Below are positions 33,231 to 45,229 of a stretch of 64,000 nt of DNA, piece by piece. Every line of letters begins with the position of its first letter. Position 1 is the first letter of the stretch. A program made the translations under genes and the position numbers. Location: positions 33,144,514 to 33,208,513 of the forward strand of contig NC_091325.1 of assembly GCF_038502225.1 (NCBI RefSeq), given 5' to 3'. The notes under the pieces are model-generated. The model was not told where the DNA came from and did not search any database. It was given only the letters and a program-made list of their open reading frames with translations. Source of the DNA: Cherax quadricarinatus (lineage: Eukaryota > Arthropoda > Malacostraca > Decapoda > Parastacidae).

Positions 33231-36200
33231 TTACATTACACGTAAATCCCATAACTCCCTCAACCTAAAACTCCGATAGCCCTCAGTAAAAGCAGTCTCC
33301 CAACTCCCTCCGTAAATTTCCCTATTACGATACTTAGTTTTGTAAAATGTCGCAGCTAACACCTTTATCCTCTCATCCACGCCCACCTCCCTCATGGCCC
33401 ATGACGTGTAAATAAAATCCCTGACCAAATACGACCCTGCATTCTCCACCATCTTACCAACACCTGCAACCCTCCCCCACCCACTAACCTAAACACCTTT
33501 CCTAACCAGACCCGCACAACTTCCATACAGTCACAAAAATATACCACATGAAAAATTATCTCCATGCTTCCACACGCTCTACATTCCCCTCCCTCCCTTA
33601 TCCTCCTATTGAATAGGACAACCCCAGATGGCAAAATCCCATGTAAAAATCTAAACATTATCTCCCGAACACCCGGTTTTACACGTAATTGTTTTAGACA
33701 CGTCCATATTTTGCTGCACGCATACTAGGGTATGCGCCTTCAACAGCAGCCACCACTGACCTACCTTCCACTCCTTCGAGGACCCACAATTTAACACACG
33801 ACGGGTCCCTCACTGTCATTAAAAACCTCAACATGACCTCACCAACTATTAAATCCCTACCCCCCACCACTGTTGCATATCCTTACGCACTCTCACAAGT
33901 CCACCTCCCCTCCCGCCCCCCTCCCTTATAAAACTTTGTTTTAGGTACACGCTCATCATCCTTTTTTCCAAAGGTATAAGCTCCAGCCCTCCCCGACTGA
34001 CCGGAAGTGTTAACACCGCTCTACTTAACCATTCTCAACCCAATTCCCATATGAACCTAAAAACTCCCTGTTGTAAACGTTGTACCTCACGTCGCATCAG
34101 CGGGTACATGACAACCACATGCCATAACTTGCTGTACAATAGCACGTTCGTCACTATTACTCTTTGATGCGGCGTTAGTTGCGCCGCCCTCAAACCGCCA
34201 AGTCTTTTCAATACTCCATCCACTATTCGCACTGAATTCACCTCTTGAGCCACCCGTGTATCTCTCACATAGACTATCCCACATATCAATAGTTAATCCA
34301 CTACAATCCATCCACCCCCTACCACCTCATCCCCATGTGTACTATCCCTTAGGTCCAGAAACTTAGTCTTCTCAACATTAATTTTCATCCCTGAAGCCTC
34401 CCCAAACACATCCACAACCTTACCCACACTAAGCAAATCCCTCTTACCTCTCACCAAAACAGTCGTGCCATCCACATAACCTACGATACCACCCCCCCTC
34501 CACCCATTCATTACCCTCCCCACCTCCCGCAACACACCTCCGAATGGCTCTATAAAATGGATCTTGTATACACGCAAACAATATTTGTGATAGTGGGCAA
34601 CCTTCGCGCAGTCCCCGTCGCATCTGTATTTTAACTCCTAGCCTCCCGTTAACCTGCACCCTCATCGACCCCCCTCTGATACAATAATTTTGCCCAAGAT
34701 ATTATTTCTTCCCCAAAACTTTGCGAACACATGAAACTCCATAACGCTTCCCTTTCCACACTATCATAAGCAGCCTTCCAATCTAACGCCAATACACCCC
34801 CATCACCCAACTCCCTCCCTTTCTCTACAAATTCTCGAATCACGCCATGCCCTTTATACATTGACCTTCCTGGCACCCCATATTGACCCCTATCAATTAC
34901 CTTACCTATCACCCTCTTGATTCTGTTCCCTAATATTCTCGTGAACAACTTATAATCTCCACACATAAGCGAAAGAGCCTGATAATCTATTACCGTTGAC
35001 TGCTCTCCTTTCGGTACCAACACTACAACGGCCGTCCGTTGCTGCTCTCCCATTACCGCAGCTGCCTTAAATATGTTAAACAACCTTACTAAAAACCCCC
35101 TCAGAACTCCCCAATTCTTTACATAAAAATCATTTGGCAGCCCATCTATACCCGGCGCCTTTCCCAAGCTCACCCCTGATAACGCCTGCCAAATCTCACA
35201 CTCCGTAATCGGCCCACCTAATGCCTCCCAGTCTTGACCATCAAGCATGTACCCTCCTATTTCCCCTAATGCCACTTCACGGATTCCCACGCTTTGCGTA
35301 TATGACTTAAACCAAGTGTCTACATATCCACTCATACCCTCCGTCGTTACCAATGCTTGACCCGCTCTATACCCTTCCATCCCTAAATGTACGTTTAACC
35401 CCATCATCTCCGTCGTTACTCTCTTTCTCTGGCCCCTTAACACGCAAGCCAACGGCCGATCACCCCATAGCACTTCTTCCAATCCTCCCATAATTCGCGC
35501 ACCATCAAAACGCTCATTTTGCAATACCCTAATACTCTCCTTTAAACCCTCAATGTCCTGCACTGGATAGCTTGCTCCTCCTCGTGCATAACAGTCACAC
35601 AGCTGCCCTTCAAGATATCTTTGAAACCCATACTTTAACCGATTAGATTCCCTCCCAAGACAAATATAATATTCTCTGATGTGAGTTTTAGCCACCGAAT
35701 CCCACCAACTTACCAGAGCATCATCCCCTGGCGCTTCATCCACCAACCGTTCCCACAATTGCACAAAAGACTGACGACATTCCTCACACTGCAACAGCTT
35801 CACATTTAACTTCCAATAACCTCGACCCCTTCTAGGCAATCCCTCCCATTCTAGGTCCACCATTACTCCTCTGTGATCCGAAAAAACAGCGTCCACCACA
35901 CGCACTCTGCTCACTATTACTGTTCGGGGCACGTACAAGCGATCGAGCCTAGCAGCATATCCACGTCTAACAAAAGTATGTTCTACAACCCCACCCCCCA
36001 ACATCCATTAACTCCACCCCATTTAATAATTCCCTCAAAATCCCCGAACAATACCCTGCCCCTCTAGGTTCCACGTCCTTACGCCTTATCACACAATTCC
36101 AATCACCACCAATTACAGCTACACCTGGCAAAGCACGCAAATAATATACTAGGACATCCTTCACAAATTTTTTTTCTTAATTTGCACATCTCCCTCTGCC

Positions 36201-36481
36201 GGACCATACACACACACCAAACTCATATGTACCCTACCCCACCACCCACCCTCACAATGTCTCACTATGAACGGGCTAGTTTCCCTTACCAGGATGGCAA
36301 CTCCTCCTTTCAACCTTGTCGCATGCTCTACATACACATTATACCCATTCACCTTCAACTCATAGCCTGGTCTGTAGTTGTGTTCCTGCACGAACACCAC
36401 ATCAATACTATTACGCACCAAATATTCACTAAACCATACACACTTTCTCTCTGATTGTAATCCATTAATGTTCAATGTCAT
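33231..36481 (-). pseudogene. D1 ORF2: APE endonuclease, RT and zinc-binding C-terminus
   Basis: Broken into about eight frames. Endonuclease: TLNINGLQSERKCVWFSEYL, VVFVQEHNYRPGYEL, GGVAILVRETSPF, VCVYGPAEGD, VAVIGGDWNCV, SDHRGVMVDLEW. RT: GKAPGIDGLPNDFYVKNW, TAVVVLVPKGEQS, GVLALDWKAAYDSVEREAL (motif A), RRGLREGCPLSQILFA (motif B), GYVDGTTVLVRG (motif C), where YVDD has become YVDG. C-terminal REIMFRFLHGILPSG-like sequence and CRACGSMEIIFHVVYFC is the RT-associated zinc-binding domain. The longest open piece is 34649-36004 (451 aa). The wording fits the Tx1 branch of L1. Confidence 0.88.
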
Positions 36482-36658
36482 GCACTTGAAGCCTACAGAG
36501 TGGTTTTTCTTCTTGACCCTGGTACTGTCTTGCCACCAGATCGTTTGGTGACACCTCTATCCCTCTCTCCCCCCCCCCCTTTAGGAACGCTCTTAACCAA
36601 CTCCTGCCCCTTAGGGCCTCTGGGTCCTCTCTGCGTAACTTCCGCCCAGGACTTTTTC

Positions 36659-37618
36659 TCAGTGCTGAGCAGGCGTGAGAACTTCCTCGGAGTCAGATAG
36701 AGCAGCAGCGCATTTCCGTGACACTCCCTCTGCTTGCATCATGTCATCTGTTACAGTGTCCCGGTGGACCTCCACCTCCACTGCTTGCATCATCAAGACA
36801 TTCATATCACACTGCGCCGACTGTTTATCCTGCTCCACGCCCTGATCCACAGCAGGCCCAAGAACTAGGTCTGGACTCCCAACCTGCCCAATACTCTTGT
36901 CATCCAATAACACATTCAAAGCCTTGGCTTTGAAAGTGTTATTGAACCCACCTTGCATAGGCAGAGTCGCATAAGGCAAATCTTGCTCCTCACCATTTTT
37001 CTTCTGCTTCATGTTGTTGCCGTTGTTCCATGTTGCCACGTCTCCTTCCACACAGAGCCGCTAGGTGATCATATGACCCGCACAACCGACAGGTCCGGCG
37101 TTGCCTAGCGTATGTCACAAACACCTGGGTCCGTAATTCTGGCAGCACTACTTATGACGGAATAGGGTAACGTAACGTCATCTTCACAGAATACGTTCCT
37201 TCGGGTATCCCTGCGTATGGCCCAGTAGCCCACCTCCCAACAGTGGCCATATGTACTGTACCATATTTACCCATCGCAAGACGGATGTCAGACTCATCCA
37301 CCTCGAAAGGCACATTTCTAATCTTAACCCATGTGTAATGGCGAGATACGTCGTTAAGTTCACGGTCACAGCGTAGTTAACCATCAAAGTGACCTTCTGG
37401 TACTTGTCACCACCGCCACATACACACTTGCCACGTTAAACTTGACAAAGATCCTCGTCGTGCCATTCAGCGCTACTCCACATATCTCCTCGTTAGCAAT
37501 ACCATATGTATCTCGTATGATTGCAGGTAGTAGCAGCTCCAAAGAAGTTCCTGTCACAGCCCAACGGATAAGCTCGATACAGACTGTGTTGATGCATCTC
37601 CGGCTGGCCAGTGCCATG
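36659..37618 (-). pseudogene. D1 ORF1 (gag-like, CCHC)
   Basis: Starts MALASRRCINTVCIELIRWA, parallel to D2 ORF1 MAPGVRRRVNTVGIELISGA. Frameshifts near 37385 and 37180. A CCHC knuckle reading CRLCGSYDHLAALC is present at about 37065-37110 in another frame, followed by an acidic, low-complexity C-terminal region (36659-37051) ending in SDSEEVLTPAQ, also seen in D2. It would have bound element RNA. Not translatable as one protein. Confidence 0.82.
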
Positions 37619-37814
37619 TTGTGAAAATAAAGTTGAATAATTAGAAACATATGCTACAGTTGTTGAATGTGTGTCTAATTCTTTAATATAATTGTGTAAC
37701 GGTAATAGCTGTGTTAGCGTTAGTAGTAGTTACGTTGGTAGTAATGGCGATATTGTCGTGGTAATAATTATGGAGGTCTTTTTAAAAATAACAATGGTTA
37801 TAAATGACCATAAT

Positions 37815-37957
37815 TTTTAAAGGGGTGGACCGGTAAGCCAGCGGAAGGCCTCGGTCAGATGACCAAAAGCTCCAAAGGCGGGTCATCATCTGACTAAGAC
37901 CCGCGTCAGGAAACATTTGTCCTGTTTCCTGACGAACCTTACCTAACCTAACCTATT
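37815..37957. repeat. probable dispersed repeat with telomere-like tail
   Basis: A compact GC-richer block (GGGGTGGACCGGTAAGCCAG; CAGATGACCAAAAGCTCC and a near-inverted GGTCATCATCTGAC) ends with TTACCTAACCTAACCTA, three CCTAA units. The block looks familiar from other decapod sequences, but there is only one copy here. The rest of 37643-38104 is simple-sequence-rich spacer. Confidence 0.5.
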
Positions 37958-39870
37958 ATGGAGGTGAAGGTTGTAAGGATAGTAAGTGGTAGCAGGTGTG
38001 GTAGTGTTATGCATAGTACTCTATGTCGATCAATTCGCTTTTCAGAATTCCAGCTCAGCAATTTCGTGGTAGATATAGTGGATTTCTCTAATTTTAAGTG
38101 CCAGTATTACAACCCAGGAATCCAAATGGCCTGTTATCCCGGGTGTAATGGGAGCAAAATAAACACAGCAGAAAAAGTTTAGACCTATATTATCCTTCAC
38201 CAATTTAGAACAGCAATATGTACACTATGTACAGTGATAAGTATAGTGCACTCCACGGTAAGCAAGGCAGAAATAGAAGCCACAAGATAGCAGACCGTGC
38301 TTCAACCAGCTCTGGAATGGGAATGACAAGGGCAGACAGGAGAGTGGTACCCACATAACCTCTGAAATTGCCAAAACCATCTTCTTATTGGCTAGAACCT
38401 GGTCACTAGTTGAACGACAGGGCCCCATCATTAACTCTTAGCAACCTGGTTCGCTGGTTGGGGGAGATAGCCTGTAAATGAAGGTGTGTACATGCGCCGA
38501 ATGAAGGTTTTTTTTTATATTTTTATTTAAAACAGAGCAAATACAATAATGTATAAGAGTATAAAATTAAAAACCATACTAGATATTACAAAACCTCTAG
38601 TACACAATCCCGGTACATTTTAAGAACACCATAGATCATGGCCATATTACAACCATATACATAACCCACAACCATATACATAACCTATAAACCCTCCTTT
38701 TATAATAATCATTATTGCCAGTGCAGACACAGCTGACACTTCTACAACCCCCTCCCCATATGTACAGTCCCCGTTCTAAATAACATACATTGAATTATCC
38801 TAATGAATGGTCATACCCTGACCTCATCAAAACCTAAAAGTTGGTAGTGCATGAACAAGACAAAAACACAAATTTACAGACTAAAACAGATATGAAACAT
38901 TACATTCCTATACACATGCACTGTAATAAGTAGAAGAATATACACCACCAATATGATATCAAATATTAATGTTAACCATGAATTACAAACATTCAAAACA
39001 TTGCATATCGTGAAGTTCACGCTCAAAATACAAGATAATACACCACATGCCACATTAGCGGTACAATACTAGGCTATGTAAATTATTTAAAGAACCCGAG
39101 ACTAGAACATGAATAAGTATTATCCAAAAGGTTCATCATGATTTTAGTAACTTAACAACTCCAAACTCCTTATAACACCTAACACGCCACATACAAACTT
39201 ACCAATAACGTAACATACATTCCACAAGACTATACTTTCGCTGTGCCTTCTAGCACGTGCCTAACTAGTATTACTTACTAATATAGATACAAAAATTTTA
39301 ATCTAGAGAACTAATCCTTATCCACACACGTTTACATAATAGGAAATTACTTTAAATCTGATGCAGGAACGCATAACAAAAATGGCAAAAATAACTCAGT
39401 TCTTCAAGGTACATAGTGAAAGGAATATCCTCTCAAGAAAAGTTTAAAATTCAATTGCAAGACCAGTACAAGCGAAACATAATACGCTACCAAAGGAAAA
39501 TATGCATATTATATTTATTAATATATTTAAACTGCCATTTACACCTTCCCCATCAAGGGAACTAAGCTAAACTAATCTTTCACAACCTCTCATCTAGACC
39601 CACACGAGTACCTCCAATCACACCCAATCACCCATCATTGCGCACCCAAGGAGGTGAGCCCGTTGAATACCCCTGAACCCCCCCCCTCCCTTTTACCACC
39701 CTACTCACCCCGGCAGTTAAAACCCCTTATAACGCCAATAAATTCCCTATTGTTAGGCCTCCATAACCCTCGGAAAAAACCTCATCCCACCTTTTCCCAA
39801 AAATGTCTCTATTGCGACATAAGGTTCGATAAAACGTCGCCGCCAAAGTCCTTCTCAGCACATCCCCACC

Positions 39871-42800
39871 CTATTTCCCCCTCATACCCCACAAAACATA
39901 TATGTAGTCCACGATTACATATGTTAAACCCCTTACCACACCCTCATCCACACCACTCATATCAAGACTCAACGCTCGCAATACCGACACACCTTGACCC
40001 CCCACCCTCACCACAACCTTATTCATCCATACCCAGATGCACTCCAAACCTTCACAAAAATAGACAACATGATATGCAGTCTCTTCCCCACTGCATCTGC
40101 CACACCCCCCACCCTCGATAACCCTCCTATCTCGGAGCTTCGCTCCCGATGGCAAAATCCCATGCAGGAAACGATACATAACCTCACGTGGCCTAGGTCG
40201 TATCCTTAATTTACTAAATCTTCGCCATATTACATCCCATGTATACATGGGGTAGATCCCTTCAACCAGCGCCACTACATTTCTCTCTAACAATTTACAT
40301 AAAGTTCCCACCTTTACTTTTCCCGGTTCCCTGGCTAACACTAAAGCACGTAACACTGTTTCACATTCCTTCATTTCCGCCCCTCCATACCATTTCCTCA
40401 GGTGAGCATGTACCTTATCTAGCTGCCCCCCCCCCTCCATCCACCTGCACTTATCACTTCCCTCTTAATAAAAACACATTTCACGCGCTTTCTCAAGTCC
40501 AACAAACCTAACCCTCCCCTACATACCGGCAATGTCACTACCTCCCTTCACAACCAGTTGCACCCTGAGCCCCACAAAAATTTGAACACCATTCTAAGAA
40601 TACTCGTGATCGCTGTTCCTGTTAATGGCATCACTGCCGAAACAAACCAGACTTTACTATATAGTAATACATTGATGACGATTGCACGTTGCCTAAGGGT
40701 TAAATGGTGCGGTCGCAGCATTCCCAAACGTCGCTGCACCTGTTCCACCATCCTATTCGAATTGCTAATCCTTGCAGCACTCAGGTCAGCCTCATAAACG
40801 ACACCACATATTTTCATACTCCTGGTTCTCCGCTGCACAACATCACATCCCCAATCTAATCTCCCTGCCCACTCTCCCAACCCCATTATCATTGACTTTT
40901 CCAGATTTACCTTCATCCCAGTAGCTCTCCCAAAATTGTGTACAACTTACTCCAAAAGTCCTAACCGTGTCTCCTCACTCACCAAAATAGTTGTATCATC
41001 AACATAGCCCACCAAACCAGGCCAAGGCTTCTGCTCACCATCCCCATCCCCTGTCCTTAGACGATCCTCCACCATCCTATAAAAGGGATCCTGAACACAT
41101 GCAAACAAAAGTTGTGATAATGGACATCCCTGCCGAAGACCTCGCTCCATGGTGACTCCCTCCCCCACACACCCATTGATTTGCACCCTTACCTTCGCGT
41201 TAGAATACAACGTATCCACCCACCCCACTATTTCTTCGCCAAACCCCTGTCGTAGGAGAATATCCCTCAAAGCCTTTCTTTCCACCCTGTCATAAGCCCC
41301 TTGCCAATCCAACGCCACCAACGCCCCTCTTCCCCTTTCCATGTCCTCCAGGAACCCCTTTATGATCCCGTGGCCCTCGCCCATTGACCTACCAGGCAAC
41401 CCGAACTGAGACTCAAACACGACCCTCCCCACAACACATTTAAGCCGATTCCCAAGAATTTTCGCGAACAATTTATAATCAGCACAAAGCAACGAAATGG
41501 CTCGGTAATCCCGAAGGGTACTCTGCTGTTTACCCTTCGGGACCAACACCACCACCGCCGTTGCCTGTGATTCTCCCATCTTACCTCCTTCCTTCATGGT
41601 ATTCATTAACTCTACTAGGAAACCCCTAAGCAGATCCCAGTGCTGTACATAAAATTCGCTTGGTAAACCATCGATCCCGGGTGCCTTTCCCTTCCTCATG
41701 TCCATAAGGGCTCTCCATATTTCCTCCTCCTCAATGACCCCACCCAGTGCCTCCCGATCACTCCTCCCCAGTTTGCATGGCACATACTCACATACCTGCC
41801 CAAGAACCTCTCCATCTACCCCACTACTTTTCCCATATTCCTCAAACCATCTATCTGCATATGCACTCATCCCCGTGGTTTCCCGTAATACCTGTCCCTC
41901 TCTAAACCCCCCCACCAAAGAAATGACTTGCAATCCCGGTATTGTAGTCGTTCGCTGTCGTACCTTCTGTCCTCGCAGCACACAAGCCGATGGCTTGTCG
42001 CCCCATAGTACTTCGTCCAACCCAGCCTGTATACGTACCGCTGCAAAACGTTCTTCTTGTAAATCCCTTATCCTGCCCTTCAACATGTGTATATCCTCCA
42101 CTGGGTACACCCCGGCCACAGCTCCCCCCTTGTATCAATCCCGTAATCTAGATTCTAAATAATTTGACAAACCATACCGCAATTGATTTATGCGTTTACC
42201 CTCCCTCACATAAAATTGACGTATTCTTACTTTAGCCACACTATCCCACCATCCTACCACATCCTCCTCAGTCCTTCTGTCTGCCCAGAGCTGTTCCCAA
42301 AATACTGCAAAACCTTCCAATCCCTCCCTATCCCTCAAAACCATCGTGTTCAGTTTCCAATAACTTCCCTGCCTACGAGCCAAAGCATCCCACCCCACCT
42401 CCACTAATACCGCCCTATGATCAGAAGACACCATCTCAATAGTTTTAAAAGAATCTACCAAAACCCTCTGAGATAAATATAACCTGTCCAAACGAGCCGC
42501 ATATCCCATTCTTATAAACGTATGTTCCACCTCCCACAGACCTCCCCCGAAAGCATCACGTAACTGAAGGTCTCTAAGCAGGCCTCCCAAGACGAGGAAA
42601 AATATCCCGCTCCTCTGGGTTCCACGTCTGCCCTCTTAACTACACCATTCCAATCCCCCCCCCCCACAATCGCCACCGACGGTAACGTGCGTAGGTAGTA
42701 CACGAGCTCCTCACGCACAAAATCCATCTTCACTTTCACGTCACTTTCTGCTGGGGCATACACACACACAAATGCCACTCTCTCTCCCATTCACCATCCT

Positions 42801-43080
42801 TCCACACGTAATACTCTCCCCCCTCCCCACCCCTCTTTCCTGTGCAATACAAACGGGCTCGCCTCCCTGATCAACACACCCACTCCTCCTTTTAAGCGCT
42901 CAGACGGCAACACATAAGCCTGATACCCAGGCACGTCTAATTCACGACCAAGCTTAAAATTATGCTCCTGCACAAAAGCTAAGTCAATCTTGTACCTATT
43001 CAAAAACATCCTGAAGCACTCACGTTTAACACCATCACACAGACCATTAATATTTATTGTTACACACCTGAGGCCGGCTT
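39871..43080 (-). pseudogene. D2 ORF2: APE endonuclease, RT and zinc-binding C-terminus
   Basis: Starts CVTININGLCDGVKRECFRMF at about 43065 (APE motif NINGL). Then LAFVQEHNFKLGREL, GGVGVLIREASPFV, FVCVYAPAESDVKV, VAIVGGGDWNGVV, YAARLDRLYLS, SDHRAVLVEVGW. RT within 40947-42119: KAPGIDGLPSEFYVQHW, ISLLCADYKLFAKILGNRLK, VALDWQGAYDRVERKAL (motif A), ERGLRQGCPLSQLLFACVQD (motif B), VGYVDDTTILVS (motif C, DD intact). C-terminal MYRFLHGILPSGAKLRDRRV and CGRCSGEETAYHVVYFC is the RT-associated zinc finger. Frameshifts or stops near 42790, 42550, 42125, 40940 and 40500 break it. The catalytic RT aspartates survive. Confidence 0.9.
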
Positions 43081-43119
43081 AAAGTTTCCCTCCCCGCCTC
43101 ATGTCATGACTCTTCCCTT

Positions 43120-44343
43120 TCAAACCATTTCCCTGGGCTTTGCCTTTGCCACATACTCCACCCTCCTTCCCAACCATCCCCCCCCCTTCTGTTGTGGCCC
43201 TCTCGTTGAGTCACTCTGAGCACCATAACCCCATGTCTTTTTTCCTGGCCTTTGCGCCGGTGTCAGAACATCGTCCGAATCTGACGCTGCTGCCCTTTTC
43301 CTTGTAGCTCCTTCAGTTTCCATATCTGAGTCCTGGGAGCCAGCACAATGGACTTCCACCTCTACCACCCTTAATCCGCCTCCATGTCCTTCCATGGCAC
43401 TTACACTGTCCATCACAGGTGCCACCTGATTCTCCCCCCTCCCGCACACACCTTCTGCCCTGATCCCAGGTTCCTGCTCACTGTGACTCTCCACCTCCGT
43501 AGACTGTAACATAGCCTGTATCACCGTCTCCAACTCCTCCTCAATAGCTTTCACTTCTGCGCCCACCTGCACCTCTTCACTTGGCAGCTGTACTGTTGAT
43601 GGGCCAGGTGATTCATGGATCTCCACTTCTTCTGATTCCACAGGAGGAGCCATCACCTCTTCACTCCACAAGCGACCACGCCCTCCTCCTTGCCTCCGTT
43701 CTTCCTCAGGCATCGGTTTCTCATGGACAGGTGCTGCGCCCCTTGCCGGCCCAGGAGCCATATTCCGCTTGCCACAGTCTGCCGCCATATGGTCAAATTC
43801 GCCACACAGTCGGCATGTACGCATCTGCCCAGCATATGCTACCATTACCTGGGTTCTAAACTCCTCGAGATATACATACGAGGGTATAGGATGCCTTAGC
43901 GTCATCTTGAGATTGAAAGAACCCTCAGGATAACCTGTGTAAGCTCCTTTTACCCATTTACCAGGTTGGGCCAGATGTACAGTGCCATAACATTCGAAAA
44001 CATTGCGTATATCCACTTCATCAGCCTCAAAAGGCACGTTTCGGAGCTTAACCCACGAATAATGTCGTGATACATCCGTCAACTTGACCCTCACTGCCGG
44101 TGTTACGTTAATGCTGACATCTTGATAACGATCCACCAACGCCTCGTATACTTGAGCAGTTAGCACCTTCACGAATATTCTATACACACCGTTCAGTGCT
44201 ACTCCATACAAATCCTCGTCTCTGATGCCGTATGTCTCTCTCACAATTTTGGGCAATAACACATCAACTGACGTAGGCGTTAAAGCCCCACTAATAAGCT
44301 CAATGCCCACAGTATTCACCCTTCTGCGCACACCTGGCGCCAT
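43120..44343 (-). CDS. D2 ORF1, RNA-binding gag-like protein with CCHC knuckle
   Basis: An intact 407-residue frame; I take the ATG at 44343 (MAPGVRRRVNTVGIEL) because D1 starts at the matching residue. Residues about 90-150 (RHYSWVKLRNVPFEADEVDI, GTVHLAQPG, YTGYPEGSF) look RRM-like. 177-190 is a CCHC knuckle, CRLCGEFDHMAADC. The remainder is acidic and glutamate-rich with VTPAQ-like segments, ending near KTWGYGAQSDSTRGPQQ. The layout (RNA-binding domain then CCHC, endonuclease in the next ORF) matches Tx1-clade ORF1. ORF2 starts about 55 bp downstream of its stop. The product would coat element RNA. This is the only intact LINE ORF in the window. Confidence 0.85.
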   Translation of the reverse strand: MAPGVRRRVNTVGIELISGALTPTSVDVLLPKIVRETYGIRDEDLYGVALNGVYRIFVKVLTAQVYEALVDRYQDVSINVTPAVRVKLTDVSRHYSWVKLRNVPFEADEVDIRNVFECYGTVHLAQPGKWVKGAYTGYPEGSFNLKMTLRHPIPSYVYLEEFRTQVMVAYAGQMRTCRLCGEFDHMAADCGKRNMAPGPARGAAPVHEKPMPEEERRQGGGRGRLWSEEVMAPPVESEEVEIHESPGPSTVQLPSEEVQVGAEVKAIEEELETVIQAMLQSTEVESHSEQEPGIRAEGVCGRGENQVAPVMDSVSAMEGHGGGLRVVEVEVHCAGSQDSDMETEGATRKRAAASDSDDVLTPAQRPGKKTWGYGAQSDSTRGPQQKGGGWLGRRVEYVAKAKPREMV

Positions 44344-44780
44344 GTTGTTGACTGAGTAGCTCGTCTGGGAAAACAGTAGAGGGGTGCAAAGCACGACCGC
44401 ACTCTACCTCATCCAGGCAGCGAATCACCGAATGAAGGTTACGTACTCTTTGCATGCCACACCCCCACCCCGAGAAGGCTCAGGATTAGGCTGCCACCCC
44501 CCAGTGGTAACCGTGCAGCCATGGCACAAGATAATGGGACTGCCTTTTCTCTCCACCATCCAACTCTTAGATAGAGCTCAGCTTTTCTCGTGACAAAAAG
44601 CCAAACCCTAAACTCAAAGTGAGACAGCAGTCAGTCAGGGTAGCATAGGTCCAAGATACAGGCAGACGGTAGCCCGCATCCCCTCACTAAAAAAAAAACC
44701 CACACCAGAGGATAAAAAAAATAGCGTGAAAAGGGGTTACCACAAATAATGTAACATCCTAACCTAAATAAATAAAAATA

Positions 44781-45229
44781 TTAGACTCTAGATAAAGAGT
44801 CCGCCAACACATTTTCTTTGCCGGCAATATATTTAATTCTGAGTGAGTATGGTTGCAGTCTTAGCGTCCAGCGCATGAGCCTTGTGTTGTGGTTCTTCTT
44901 GGCTTGGAGATATACTAGAGGATTGTGATCACTGTAGACTGTGACCACCTGCGATGTCTGGCCCACAGTGGTAGAGTAAGCCCTCTGATGTGGCTGGAAC
45001 TTGGCTGAAAAGTATGCTACAGGCTGCAACTCCTCATTCTCGATTTGTAATAGTACTGCCCTAACCCCAGACTCACAAGCATCAACCTGTAATGAAAAAG
45101 GTTTGGAGAAGTCTGGAGACAAAAGAATGGGTGCAGTACACAATAATCTTTTTGCTTTATTAAAAGCAGTGTTAAAGTCTGAAGTCCAATTAAAGGAAAC
45201 TTTGTGACTGGTAAGAGAGGTAAGAGGGG
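44781..45229 (-). pseudogene. pol: C3 RNase H, internally deleted
   Basis: Frame 44781-45143 has LLSPDFSKPFSLQVDACESG then AVLLQIENEELQPVAYFSAK, RAYSTTVGQTSQVVTVYSDH and a normal end NVLADSLSRV. Compared with C1 and C2, 18 codons between YST and VGQTSQ are missing (the IEKEALALVLALEHFDVY block), removing the RNase H glutamate. Upstream to 45229 the sequence matches LTSHKVSFNWTSDFNTAFNK in another frame. Confidence 0.88.

Larger units (their letters stand above)
31519..37630 (-). mobile_element. Tx1/L1-like non-LTR retrotransposon D1
   Basis: A 6.1-kb LINE with a 12-bp target duplication AGTTGAATAATT (31507-31518 and 37631-37642). The 3' end is A-rich in element orientation (plus strand TTTTTTTATATTTTATTT). 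Order on the minus strand: ORF1 (37618-36659, broken), ORF2 endonuclease (36481-36000), RT (36004-34293), C-terminal zinc-binding region (33658-33231), and a long 3' UTR with a 33-bp minisatellite. The 5' end stops only about 12 bp before the ORF1 ATG, so it is slightly 5' truncated or has a very short UTR. Heavily frameshifted. Confidence 0.92.
38510..44427 (-). mobile_element. Tx1/L1-like non-LTR retrotransposon D2
   Basis: A 5.9-kb LINE inserted in the C3 LTR with a 13-bp target duplication CCGAATGAAGGTT (38497-38509 and 44428-44440). In element orientation: 84-bp 5' UTR, ORF1 from 44343, ORF2 from about 43080, 3' UTR (about 39640-38510) ending in an A-rich tail (plus strand TTTTTTTATATTTTTATTT). 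It is longer at the 5' end than D1 and better preserved. The 3' UTR has no minisatellite. D1 and D2 lie in the same orientation about 0.9 kb apart, but at unrelated target sequences, so there is no evidence of site specificity. Confidence 0.94.
38105..44461 (-). repeat. C3 3' LTR, interrupted by LINE D2
   Basis: LTR segments 38105-38509 and 44428-44461; the 13-bp CCGAATGAAGGTT is present at both edges of D2. The joined LTR would be about 426 bp. The PPT (CCCCCACCCC on plus) follows at 44462-44471, and 44472-44780 is the noncoding 3' part of C3. Confidence 0.93.

Noticed and set aside
33231..37650. Site-specific insertion of Tx1-like elements
   Set aside because: The D1 and D2 target sequences share no word; two copies are too few to support specificity.
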